Part shown: piece by piece, positions 28,599 through 36,989 of the stretch
Layout: the number at the start of each line of letters is the position of its first letter
Position numbering within the stretch: position 1 is the stretch's first letter
Origin: Candidatus Cloacimonas sp.
GTDB lineage: Bacteria; Cloacimonadota; Cloacimonadia; Cloacimonadales; Cloacimonadaceae
Assembly (NCBI GenBank): GCA_039680785.1
Contig: JBDKSF010000043.1
Span: 1 to 64,000, forward strand
Direction: 5' to 3'
DNA length: 64,000 nt
Notes under the pieces: generated by a model
Database searches by the model: none
Told to the model about the DNA's origin: nothing
What the model saw: the letters and a program-made list of their open reading frames with translations, nothing else
Position numbers and translations under genes: made by a program

Positions 28599-30887
28599 AT
28601 GCTGGAAAATGAAAACACTCAAGCTCCCATTCAGGAAGAAATAAAGCTATCCGATTATTTTAGAATAATTCTTCAATATCGTTATTTGGTAATTCTGGTA
28701 TTTTTCTTAGTGATAGTCGCCACGGTTTTTTATACGGCGCGTTTACCCAAAGTTTATTCTGCTACTTCCAGAATTTTACTGGAAGATGCCAATAAACAAT
28801 CCGATTTGATGTTTATGGCAGCTGGTGGTTTGGGTAAAAATACCTTAAATAATCAAATTGAACTTATTCGAAGTAAGCCCATTATGAAACTTGCCTGGGA
28901 AATTATGAAAAAATATCCGGATTGGGATACTTTCCCTGCTAGTAAAGAACCTGATCCTGTTGCCAATTTGGATAAGATGAAAGTAGAATCCAAGCGAGAA
29001 ACGGATGTTTTAACCATAAGTTATGAATCCACCAATCCCACAGAAGCAATGGCAGCCGTTAATTCCATAGCGGAAGCAATTCAGCAACAAAATACTCAAT
29101 ATGCCCGGTTGGAATATACCACCATTCGTGAATTTTTGGAAACTCAGCTGGATGCTATTTCGCGTCGGTTACAGAGCTCGGAAAACGATTTAAGAGAGTT
29201 CAAGAATCTGAATCGTCTAACTGAACTAACCGAAGAAACCAAAAAATTGATTGAAAAGGCAGCCGATGTTGAAGCAGAATATGAATCCGCCTTAACCGAT
29301 CAAGCGGTAAAAGCAAAAACCCTTGATATGTTGAATCGTCAATTAAGTGAACAGGACTCTTTACTGGTAAATGTGGATAATATTTTAAAAACACCCTATA
29401 TTGATGAACTGCGTAAACAAATTGTTGAGACACAATCGCTCATAACTAAATTAATCACTAAGAATGAATATCCGCTTGATCATCCTCAAATTCAGCTCCT
29501 TTACCGCGAAATAGAAAATGCCAAAGAAACATTGAACAGAGAAATCCGCAAGCTGGTAAATTTATCTATCAATAATGATCCTCTCAAGACGCGTAATGAC
29601 CTCTTAGCCAAAATTATTCAAGCGAATGTAGATTTGGAAATGGCCAGAGCCAAAGTTTCCGGTTTGGAACAAACCAAAGAAATGTATAATCAACGCCTAA
29701 TTGCCATTCCCAATACTGAACTGGAACTGGCAAGATTAACGCGTAATCTATTACTGGATGAAAAAATCCATGGTATGATGATGGAAAAATATGAAGATGC
29801 CAAAATTGCCGAGCAAGCAAAAATCGGAAATATTCGGATCATCGATTATGCCGAACTTCCTACCGTTCCCATCAAACCGCGCGTTTCTATGAATATTTTG
29901 GTAGGTTTGATTCTGGGCTTGGGTTTAGGCATTGGGTCTGCCTTTTTAGTTCATTCTCTGGATACTAAGTTACGCACTCTGGAAGATATGGAGAATTTTG
30001 TCCGCTTACCCATTGCTGGAACAATTCCTGTTATTCGCGAAACGGAATCCAAACTTCAGGAATTTAACGATATGATTAATTCTGCCACTGGAGAAAATCG
30101 TGAACAGTTAACTCGTTCAATGCATTATGTGATGATGCAACTTGTTTCGCATTATGCCCCCAAATCTCCCATCGCAGAAGCATATAGAACTTTGAGGACC
30201 AATATCTTAGCTAAAAAAGGGGAAGGTAGTGTTTCGATGTTAGTCACTTCTTCCGGTCCCAAAGAAGGTAAATCAACTTCCATATCCAATCTTGCCATTA
30301 CATTAGCACAGATGAACAGTAAGGTCATTTTAATTGATATGGACTTGCGTAGGCCTACCATTCACACTAAATTTGATTTGGAAAAAGAAAACGGCAGCAG
30401 TGATTTTCTGATTGATCCGGATGTTAGTATTGAACAAGTTATTAAACCCTCAGGCATTGCCAATCTGGATGTAATCACCAGTGGATTTATACCTCCCAAT
30501 CCTTCTGAATTAATTGCTTCCGCCAGAACAGATACATTGATTGCAGAATTAAAAATGCGTTATGACTTCATCCTCTTTGATTCTCCGCCATTAATTGCCG
30601 TTACGGATGCTCTTATTTTAACCAAGAAAGTGGATATGACCTATCTTGTTGTCCGCTGTGGATTTACTGACAAGGGTATAATCAGACGGACCAAAGAACT
30701 GATGGAAAATGTGGAAGGCAGAATAGACGGTATCATCGTCAACGGCATCTATGTCCAAAAGTATTATAGCAAACAGAATTATTACTACTATTACTACTAT
30801 TACTATTATTACTATGGTGACGAGGTTCCGCAAAAACAAAAGAAGAATGTTAGCCGCTTCTTGCGCAAAAATAAATCTGTTTCTTGA
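28599..30887 (+). CDS. Wzc-type polysaccharide copolymerase / bacterial tyrosine autokinase with 12-Tyr tail
   Basis: A 762-residue inner-membrane protein controlling length and export of a surface polysaccharide. Wzz domain with a first membrane helix at about 33-53 and a second at 432-452, between them a long periplasmic coiled coil with the Pro-rich exit KPRVSMNI. The cytoplasmic BY-kinase domain has Walker A SGPKEGKSTS (Gly553 region), Walker A' LIDMDLRRPT and Walker B FILFDSPPLI. The C-terminus holds a tyrosine cluster with 12 Tyr in a row (codons 30780-30815) plus flanking Tyr, the expected autophosphorylation site. The last 41 bases overlap ispE. AGGAGGGGG precedes the ATG. Confidence 0.93.
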   Translation: MLENENTQAPIQEEIKLSDYFRIILQYRYLVILVFFLVIVATVFYTARLPKVYSATSRILLEDANKQSDLMFMAAGGLGKNTLNNQIELIRSKPIMKLAWEIMKKYPDWDTFPASKEPDPVANLDKMKVESKRETDVLTISYESTNPTEAMAAVNSIAEAIQQQNTQYARLEYTTIREFLETQLDAISRRLQSSENDLREFKNLNRLTELTEETKKLIEKAADVEAEYESALTDQAVKAKTLDMLNRQLSEQDSLLVNVDNILKTPYIDELRKQIVETQSLITKLITKNEYPLDHPQIQLLYREIENAKETLNREIRKLVNLSINNDPLKTRNDLLAKIIQANVDLEMARAKVSGLEQTKEMYNQRLIAIPNTELELARLTRNLLLDEKIHGMMMEKYEDAKIAEQAKIGNIRIIDYAELPTVPIKPRVSMNILVGLILGLGLGIGSAFLVHSLDTKLRTLEDMENFVRLPIAGTIPVIRETESKLQEFNDMINSATGENREQLTRSMHYVMMQLVSHYAPKSPIAEAYRTLRTNILAKKGEGSVSMLVTSSGPKEGKSTSISNLAITLAQMNSKVILIDMDLRRPTIHTKFDLEKENGSSDFLIDPDVSIEQVIKPSGIANLDVITSGFIPPNPSELIASARTDTLIAELKMRYDFILFDSPPLIAVTDALILTKKVDMTYLVVRCGFTDKGIIRRTKELMENVEGRIDGIIVNGIYVQKYYSKQNYYYYYYYYYYYYGDEVPQKQKKNVSRFLRKNKSVS
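30780..30815 (+). repeat. TAT/TAC trinucleotide tract coding 12 tyrosines
   Basis: Twelve consecutive TAY codons (TATTACTAC repeated, then mixed TAT/TAC). It is an in-frame microsatellite inside the kinase tail. Slippage by whole triplets would change the number of tyrosines without a frameshift. It ends 31 bases before the ispE start. Confidence 0.9.
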
Positions 30888-31683
30888 GCTAATAGGCAAG
30901 CTCCCCGATAACTATCATCAGGTCAATACTGTTTTTTGCAGTATTGACCTGTTTGATTATCTGAGCTATGAAGTCACTGAATCGCAGGAAGTTACCATTT
31001 TATGTAGCAATAAGGAACTGGCTAATGAAAATAATCTTGTTTATAAAGTGGCGGTTTATTTACAAAATGTTTATAGTATTTCCAAGGGAATTGTAATTAA
31101 GCTGGAAAAGCATATTCCAATTGCCGCTGGATTAGGAGGGGGCAGTAGCAATGCAGCCAATTGTTTATGTGCTTTAAATGAACTCTGGCAGCTGAATTTA
31201 TCGCAAACTGAATTGCATCAAATCGCAGCTAAATTTGGTAGTGATATCAATTTTTTTCTTACAGGAGGAACGGCTAAAGGAGAGAATAGGGGAGAGAAGA
31301 TTACCAAAATGCCGGACATTTTATTGAATAACATACTTTTAGTAAACCCAGGCATACCAATCTCAAGTTCAGAAGCATATAAACTTGCTACTCTTCCTTC
31401 GTTACAAGAACAACACCATTTTGAGCTAAATAATATTTATAATTCCTGTTTTAATCGTCTAGAAGCAGGTGTCAGAAAAGCATATCCGGTTGTGGATGAA
31501 GTAATTAACACGCTGGAAAAGTTTCAACCGAAAGTTGCAATGCTCAGTGGCAGCGGATCAACCTGTTTTGGCATTTTTGCAGATAAGGAATCAATGTTAA
31601 ACTGCCGAAATTATTTTATGGATAAAGGTTTCTGGACATTCCAAGCAAAAACTATAACTGGTAAAGATAGTAATTCTAAATAA
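30847..31683 (+). CDS. ispE: 4-diphosphocytidyl-2-C-methyl-D-erythritol kinase
   Basis: GHMP-family kinase of the MEP isoprenoid pathway: phosphorylates CDP-ME with ATP. 278 residues from the ATG at 30847, chosen because the family motif AKINLFLELIGKLPDNYHQ then begins at residue 7; the longer frame upstream is an off-frame reading of the tyrosine tract. The GHMP glycine loop PIAAGLGGGSSNAAN and the C-terminal MLSGSGSTCFG are intact. It overlaps the 3' end of the upstream kinase gene by 41 bases in another frame, so its translation is probably coupled to that gene. The pathway partner ispG is the next gene. Confidence 0.93.
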   Translation: MLAASCAKINLFLELIGKLPDNYHQVNTVFCSIDLFDYLSYEVTESQEVTILCSNKELANENNLVYKVAVYLQNVYSISKGIVIKLEKHIPIAAGLGGGSSNAANCLCALNELWQLNLSQTELHQIAAKFGSDINFFLTGGTAKGENRGEKITKMPDILLNNILLVNPGIPISSSEAYKLATLPSLQEQHHFELNNIYNSCFNRLEAGVRKAYPVVDEVINTLEKFQPKVAMLSGSGSTCFGIFADKESMLNCRNYFMDKGFWTFQAKTITGKDSNSK

Positions 31684-32169
31684 TCCGATTGCGAAATAAA
31701 TAAGCCCTTATTAGCAAGCCCAAATAATGACGCAACAACCACTTGTGCAAAGAGTTACCTTATTCATTATGGGCGAATTTCAGAAGGGACTTAGAGCAAA
31801 AATAGGACTTTACCAAATTGGGTCTTAAAGAAAGAAATGAGACGCCTACTTATCTCTGCTGCATCATTTATTTCCTATCGTTAGCGGCTTTGTAACTATC
31901 AACATTCTCTGATGACCAAGTAACAATTCCGTAACAATTCTCTAACGGCATTAGAGCAGTGTTACGCAAGTGTTAGGTAGTCATAAGATAATCAACTATG
32001 TTGCAACTACTTATGTAACATTGGGCGTTTCAGACAAAAGATATGGATAAAATATTTAAATATTAGTAAGTTAAGCTATATTTGTAGGTAACTTCTACTT
32101 TCATTTGAAAAAAGTAATTCTCGCATTAAAATAGATTGACGATTTAACCCTTGATGAGAATTTTGGGAT
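31684..32169. other. Gene-free region between ispE and ispG
   Basis: About 490 bases with no ORF. It holds one copy of the GTAACA quasi-palindromic element at 31919-31977. Nearer ispG there is an imperfect -35 box (TTGACG near 32137) but no clear -10 box. No terminator was recognised. Confidence 0.5.
31919..31977. repeat. GTAACA quasi-palindromic dispersed element, copy A
   Basis: Begins AGTAACAATTCCGTAACA and continues ATTCTCTAACG; the first 29 bases match copy B at 44779 in 27 positions. A second half (TTAGAGCAGTGTTACGC, then AAGTGTTAG) is roughly its inverse, giving imperfect dyad symmetry. It lies in gene-free DNA. Confidence 0.7.
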
Positions 32170-33237
32170 ATGAATAAGAAAAAGCGTAACTCAACACGGC
32201 GTATAATGTTAGGTAACATCCCCATTGGTGGCGGAGCCCCAATTAGTATCCAATCGATGCTATCCGTAAAGACCTCTAATTTAGCGGAAGCAACTAAACA
32301 AATTCAAGAACTGGTTTCCGCTGGATGCGACATAATTCGTTGTTCTGTGATGGATTTAAGTGATGCCAATGCAATTTTGGAGCTGAAAAAAATAGCTAAG
32401 GCACCTTTGGTGGCAGACATTCATTATGACTATCGTTTAGCGCTTGCCGCCATAGAAAATGGAATTGATGGATTGCGTATAAACCCTGGAAATATTGGAA
32501 ACATAGAGGGGGTGCAAAGATTAGTTGCCGCTGCCAAAGAAAGAAATATTCCCATAAGAATTGGGGTAAATAGTGGTTCTTTGCCAAAGGACTTGCTTCA
32601 AAAATATGGAGTTAGCTCTAAAGCAATGGTGGAAGCGGCATTAAGGCATATAAAAATATTGGAGGACTTGGGATTTTATGAAATTAAAATATCCGCTAAG
32701 GCATCTTCAATTCCTTTAATGATAGAAAGTTACAGAGAGTTAAGCAAGGCCTGTAATTATCCTCTTCATCTGGGTGTTACTGAAGCGGGGACAATTTTAA
32801 AGGGCTCCATAAAAAGCTCTATTGCTTTGGGTATATTACTGGAAGAAGGAATTGGCGATACAATCAGGGTCTCTTTAACTGCCGATCCCGTTCAAGAAGT
32901 GATAGTTGCCCAAGAAATTTTAAAGGACTTGGGCTTAAGAAAGGGTTTGAATATTATCTCCTGTCCTACCTGTGGACGCACTCGCATAGATTTGATCCAC
33001 CTTACGGAAAAAGTGGAAAAAGCGTTGGAACCTTATAAAAATTACCCATTGTCAATAGCAGTGATGGGCTGTGCCGTAAATGGTCCCGGAGAAGCAAAAG
33101 AAGCCGATTTTGGCATAGCCGGAGGTATCAACGAAGGTTTGCTGTTTGCCAAAGGGGAGATTGTGAAAAAAGTTCCAGAAGACAATTTGGTTGAAGAACT
33201 GCTTTCCTTAATTAAACAATATATAAACAATCAATAA
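32170..33237 (+). CDS. ispG: 4-hydroxy-3-methylbut-2-enyl-diphosphate synthase (HMBPP synthase)
   Basis: [4Fe-4S] enzyme of the MEP pathway that reduces and opens the cyclic diphosphate MEcPP. The 355 residues match the compact bacterial form: a TIM-barrel with PISIQSMLSVKTSN, VADIHYDYRLAL and GLRINPGNIG, and a C-terminal cluster domain with SCPTCGRTRIDL and VMGCAVNGPGEAKEAD, which supply the three Cys and one Glu iron-sulphur ligands. The electron donor is not encoded nearby. It follows ispE after 486 bases of non-coding DNA and is followed after 2 bases by the chromate transporter pair. Confidence 0.95.
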   Translation: MNKKKRNSTRRIMLGNIPIGGGAPISIQSMLSVKTSNLAEATKQIQELVSAGCDIIRCSVMDLSDANAILELKKIAKAPLVADIHYDYRLALAAIENGIDGLRINPGNIGNIEGVQRLVAAAKERNIPIRIGVNSGSLPKDLLQKYGVSSKAMVEAALRHIKILEDLGFYEIKISAKASSIPLMIESYRELSKACNYPLHLGVTEAGTILKGSIKSSIALGILLEEGIGDTIRVSLTADPVQEVIVAQEILKDLGLRKGLNIISCPTCGRTRIDLIHLTEKVEKALEPYKNYPLSIAVMGCAVNGPGEAKEADFGIAGGINEGLLFAKGEIVKKVPEDNLVEELLSLIKQYINNQ

Positions 33238-33239
33238 GC

Positions 33240-33773
33240 GTGCTCTTAAAACTATTTCTAACTTTCTTTAAAATTGGTGCTTTTACCATTGGAGGCGCCT
33301 ATGCAATGATTCCTCTAATCAAAAGAGAGGTGTGTCAAAAAAATCAATGGTTGAGCGAGGAAGAATTTTTAGATGGCTTAGCTGCGGCGCAAAGTTGCCC
33401 GGGCCCGATTGCGATAAACTTAAGTATCTATATCGGTTACCATATTCATAGAGGTAAAGGTATGGCAATTGCCGTTTTAGGAACAATTCTGCCTTCTTTT
33501 ATTTCCATTTTGTTAATTGCTCTGCTTTTTCAACAATTTTCCGAAATAACTATTGTGCGTAAAGCATTTCATTCGCTTAGAGCCGCTGTTGTGGCTTTAA
33601 TAGCAGTTCCGCTTTTGCAAATGAGTCGCCAGGCAGGTTTGAAACTTGCCAATGTTTGGTTTCCTTTAGCCATTGCTATTTTGGTTGGTTTTTTCAGTGT
33701 AAGTCCTATTTACCTAATAGTGATAACAATTGCCTTTGCCGTTTACCAAGGAATCAAAAAACAAAAAGTATGA
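33240..33773 (+). CDS. Chromate transporter family protein (CHR), first half
   Basis: A 177-residue membrane protein forming one CHR domain: FFKIGAFTIGGAYAMIPL, then AAAQSCPGPIAINLSIYIG, the signature Pro-Gly-Pro. About five hydrophobic helices. GTG start two bases after the ispG stop. Its own stop overlaps the start of a second CHR domain (ATGA). Two single-domain proteins on one mRNA are the known 'short-chain' arrangement and probably assemble as a heterodimer. Transport of chromate itself is not shown by sequence; sulphate or another anion is possible. Confidence 0.88.
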   Translation: MLLKLFLTFFKIGAFTIGGAYAMIPLIKREVCQKNQWLSEEEFLDGLAAAQSCPGPIAINLSIYIGYHIHRGKGMAIAVLGTILPSFISILLIALLFQQFSEITIVRKAFHSLRAAVVALIAVPLLQMSRQAGLKLANVWFPLAIAILVGFFSVSPIYLIVITIAFAVYQGIKKQKV

Positions 33774-34288
33774 TTTATCTTAACTTATTCTGGACTTTTT
33801 TCAAAATCGGGCTCTTCAGTTTTGGCGGTGGTTATGCGATTTTAGCGATGATTCGTCAGGAAGTGGTCTTAAAAAATGCCTGGCTTAGTTCTTCCCAATT
33901 TATGGATGTAGTGGCAATTTCACAAATGACACCGGGTCCGATAGCGATAAATGCTGCCACTTTCATCGGTTATCAAAAAGGGGGATTTTGGGGTGCCGCG
34001 ATCAGCACTTTGGGAGTTATTTTCCCTTCTTTGATTATAATGACTTTAGTAACGATAACTTATATAAAATTGAAAAAACAGCCCTGGTTCAAAAATATTT
34101 TCCAGAAACTGCGTTTGCTTTCTCTGGGTTTAATTGCCGCTGCCTTGATTATGGTGGTAGGTGATGCTTTTAGAGATCTTTTTTCTGTTCTGGTTTTTGT
34201 TGGTTCTTTTCTGGTAAGTTGGAAATTTAAACTAAATCCTTTTTATCTGCTAATCGGAGCTGCCGTGATAGGAATTATTTTTGGTTAA
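33770..34288 (+). CDS. Chromate transporter family protein (CHR), second half
   Basis: A 172-residue single CHR domain, partner of the previous gene: FFKIGLFSFGGGYAILAMI and AISQMTPGPIAINAATFIG. I start it at the ATG at 33770, inside the stop of the first half; longer readings upstream are off-frame. Five or six hydrophobic helices. The end overlaps by 4 bases the convergent glgP gene, with no room for a terminator. Confidence 0.88.
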   Translation: MIYLNLFWTFFKIGLFSFGGGYAILAMIRQEVVLKNAWLSSSQFMDVVAISQMTPGPIAINAATFIGYQKGGFWGAAISTLGVIFPSLIIMTLVTITYIKLKKQPWFKNIFQKLRLLSLGLIAAALIMVVGDAFRDLFSVLVFVGSFLVSWKFKLNPFYLLIGAAVIGIIFG

Positions 34289-36744
34289 TTTACTATCCCC
34301 CAGATATCTTTGGCGTAGCTCTTAATGGTTTCATCCGAAGAAAATATACCCATATTGGCAATATTGGCTAAAGACATCCGATTCCATTTTTGCTTATCTT
34401 GATAGGTATTCGTCGCTTCTTGATTGACCCTTAAAAAATCCGGTAAATCGGCAATCAGGCAATATCTATCTCCCTGATATAAAAGCAAATCAAGCAAAGG
34501 AGTAAACAAACCGGGACTTAAAGGATTCAGCGCTTCGGACTCAATAAAATCAAAAATCCGCTTTATATCTTCATTATGACGCATAATTTCATAAGGATGA
34601 TAGCCACTTTCCATTAAATATTGAACTTCCGCAGCCGTCATTCCAAAAAGGAAAAAATTCTCCTCTCCCACCGCGTCTCTAATTTCTATGTTCGCTCCAT
34701 CCAAAGTTCCGATGGTAAGTGCTCCATTTAAAGCAAATTTCATATTTCCGGTTCCGGATGCCTCTGTCCCTGCAAGGGAAATTTGACGCGATATTTCTGC
34801 TGCAGGAATAATTCTCTCAGCTAAAGTTACCCGGTAATTGGGTAAAAAGGTAACGGATAGATAGCGGGAAAGTTCTTTATCCTTTTCTATGTAGTCACCC
34901 AAAGCACAAATAAAACGAATGATCAATTTGGCAATATAATAGCCCGGAGCTGCTTTACCGGCAAAAAAGAAACTTTGCGGAGTAGGAGTTTTACCATCTC
35001 GAATTTGATTGATTAAGTGTATAATTCCCAATGCATTAAGTAGCTGACGCTTATATTCGTGAATCCGCTTTGCCTGAAAATCAAAAATTGCCTCAGGATT
35101 CAATTGCCGGTTATGAACTTCCTCATAATAATTACAAAAATCCATTTTGTTCTGATGTTTTACATCTGCCAAATCTTCCAAGAAAGCACTGTCATTTTTA
35201 TATTTATTCAGTTCAGAAAGTTGTTTCAGATCTGTTTGCCAGGCATTTCCTATCGCCTTGGTAATTAATTTACTCAAGTGAGGATTACATAACATTAACC
35301 ATCGCCGAGGAGTGATGCCATTGGTCTTATTGTTGAATTTTTCAGGCATTAAGGCATAAAAATCCTTAAAAACCAGATGCTTTAAAATATCCGTATGCAA
35401 TGCTGAAACTCCATTGATGCTATGCGTTCCGACGATAGCCAAATTTGCCATGCGTACACTTTTTACTGGTTCTTCTTCGATCAACGAAACCCGACGGATA
35501 AAATCATCATCTACATTACCATTAATTTTTAATGCGGAAAGAAAGCGGTGATTGATTTCATAAATAATCTGCAAATGCCGCGGAAGAACTTTCTCAAACA
35601 ATTGCACTGTCCATTTCTCCAATGCCTCAGGCAAAATTGTGTGGTTGGTATAAGCAAGACATTTATTAGTAATATCCCAGGCGACATCCCAAGGCAAATT
35701 TCTCTCATCTACTAAAATACGCATCAGCTCTGCTACAGAAATAACAGGATGAGTGTCATTTAACTGAAGAGTGACTTTTTCGGGAAGTTTACGCAAGTCC
35801 TTCTCTTTTTTAAAAAAGCGGCGCAAAATATCCTGTAAAGTGGCACAAACGAAGAAATACTCTTGTTTCAAACGCAATTCTTTGCCCTGCATTTTGTTAT
35901 CATTCGGATACAGGACTTTGGAGATTATTTCGCCGTGATTTTTATCGGCAACCGCTTGCACATAATCCCCTTCATTAAAATAACTTAAATTAAATTCTCG
36001 GCTGCTTTTCGCACTCCATAAACGCAAGGTATTGATATAGTTATTTTGATAACCTGGAATCAAATAGTCATAAGCCATAGCCATAACCGTCTCATTGGGT
36101 ATCCAATGTTGTTTTTTGGAACCATCTTCATTGCTGATTTCTTTTACAATGCCACCAAAATTGACAGGAAAAATGCGCGCCGGGCGAGGAATTTCCCAAA
36201 CGGAACCATATCTTAACCAGTTATCAGGTGTTTCAACTTGCTCGCCATTGATAATGTGTTGAAAGAAAATACCATACTCATAACGAATCCCGTAACCATA
36301 AGCCGGTATTTTTAAAGAAGCCAGAGAATCCAAAAAACAGGCAGCTAAACGACCTAATCCTCCGTTTCCTAAACCGGCGTCCCATTCCAAATTACTTAGC
36401 ATAGATAAATCAAAACCAATGTCCGAAAGGGCTTTGATACTTTGTTGTTGTATATCCAGATTGAGAATGGCGTTATTTAAAGACCGGCCTATTAAATACT
36501 CCAAGGATAAATAATATACCCTCTTCCGCTGTAAAGCATATTCCTGGGGCTGAGTTATCAGCCAGCGATCCAGCAAAATATCTTTTATAGCGGACGCAAA
36601 ACTGACATAGCAATCATAGGGAGAGGCAGAATATTGATCTTTACCGAGGTCATATTTTAAATGCTCCAAAAAACGCAAAACTATATCTTCTGCCGTGCCC
36701 TCAATCTTAAAACTGGAGAGCTTTTCGCAAAATTTCTTATTCAT
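34285..36744 (-). CDS. glgP: Glycogen/starch/maltodextrin phosphorylase
   Basis: Releases glucose-1-phosphate from alpha-1,4-glucans with phosphate, using pyridoxal phosphate. 819 residues, full length for the plant/E. coli-type family. Visible are the N-terminal GLGNGGLGRLAACFLDS, the active-site loop QLNDTHPVISVAELMR, and the PLP lysine motif EASGTGNMKFALNGAL followed by IGTLDGANIEI. A GGGAGTG ribosome site precedes the ATG. It stands alone on its strand, with no other glycogen gene in the window. Confidence 0.95.
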   Translation of the reverse strand: MNKKFCEKLSSFKIEGTAEDIVLRFLEHLKYDLGKDQYSASPYDCYVSFASAIKDILLDRWLITQPQEYALQRKRVYYLSLEYLIGRSLNNAILNLDIQQQSIKALSDIGFDLSMLSNLEWDAGLGNGGLGRLAACFLDSLASLKIPAYGYGIRYEYGIFFQHIINGEQVETPDNWLRYGSVWEIPRPARIFPVNFGGIVKEISNEDGSKKQHWIPNETVMAMAYDYLIPGYQNNYINTLRLWSAKSSREFNLSYFNEGDYVQAVADKNHGEIISKVLYPNDNKMQGKELRLKQEYFFVCATLQDILRRFFKKEKDLRKLPEKVTLQLNDTHPVISVAELMRILVDERNLPWDVAWDITNKCLAYTNHTILPEALEKWTVQLFEKVLPRHLQIIYEINHRFLSALKINGNVDDDFIRRVSLIEEEPVKSVRMANLAIVGTHSINGVSALHTDILKHLVFKDFYALMPEKFNNKTNGITPRRWLMLCNPHLSKLITKAIGNAWQTDLKQLSELNKYKNDSAFLEDLADVKHQNKMDFCNYYEEVHNRQLNPEAIFDFQAKRIHEYKRQLLNALGIIHLINQIRDGKTPTPQSFFFAGKAAPGYYIAKLIIRFICALGDYIEKDKELSRYLSVTFLPNYRVTLAERIIPAAEISRQISLAGTEASGTGNMKFALNGALTIGTLDGANIEIRDAVGEENFFLFGMTAAEVQYLMESGYHPYEIMRHNEDIKRIFDFIESEALNPLSPGLFTPLLDLLLYQGDRYCLIADLPDFLRVNQEATNTYQDKQKWNRMSLANIANMGIFSSDETIKSYAKDIWGIVN

Positions 36745-36989
36745 CTTTTCACTCCCTTTATAAATTAAATCCTCTTATATAATAAGTGGTTTCCGAAATT
36801 AGCCAAGGAAGATGTTTTTTCCATTTCCAAACTGCTCAGGATAAATATTTGTCTAAACGAAGCCACAAAGCTTTTATGGCAAGACAAAAGCAAAAATAGT
36901 TTTCAGGGGTGCAAAAACCGCAGATAAATAACAAATTTGGAATAAATCTTGTATGCATTATATTATTGAATAGAAGTCCAGGAGGATAT

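Noticed and set aside
30751-30846. Extended N-terminus of ispE through the tyrosine tract
   Set aside because: It would give a run of Ile/Thr codons absent from the family; the ATG at 30847 gives the normal distance to the AKINLFL motif.
33240-34288. Frameshifted full-length chromate transporter
   Set aside because: Each half has its own start and ends cleanly with an ATGA overlap; paired single-domain CHR proteins are a known arrangement.
36909-36989. GTG start for the C10 protease at 36909
   Set aside because: No ribosome site there, while AGGAGG stands just before the ATG at 36990, which also starts a signal peptide.
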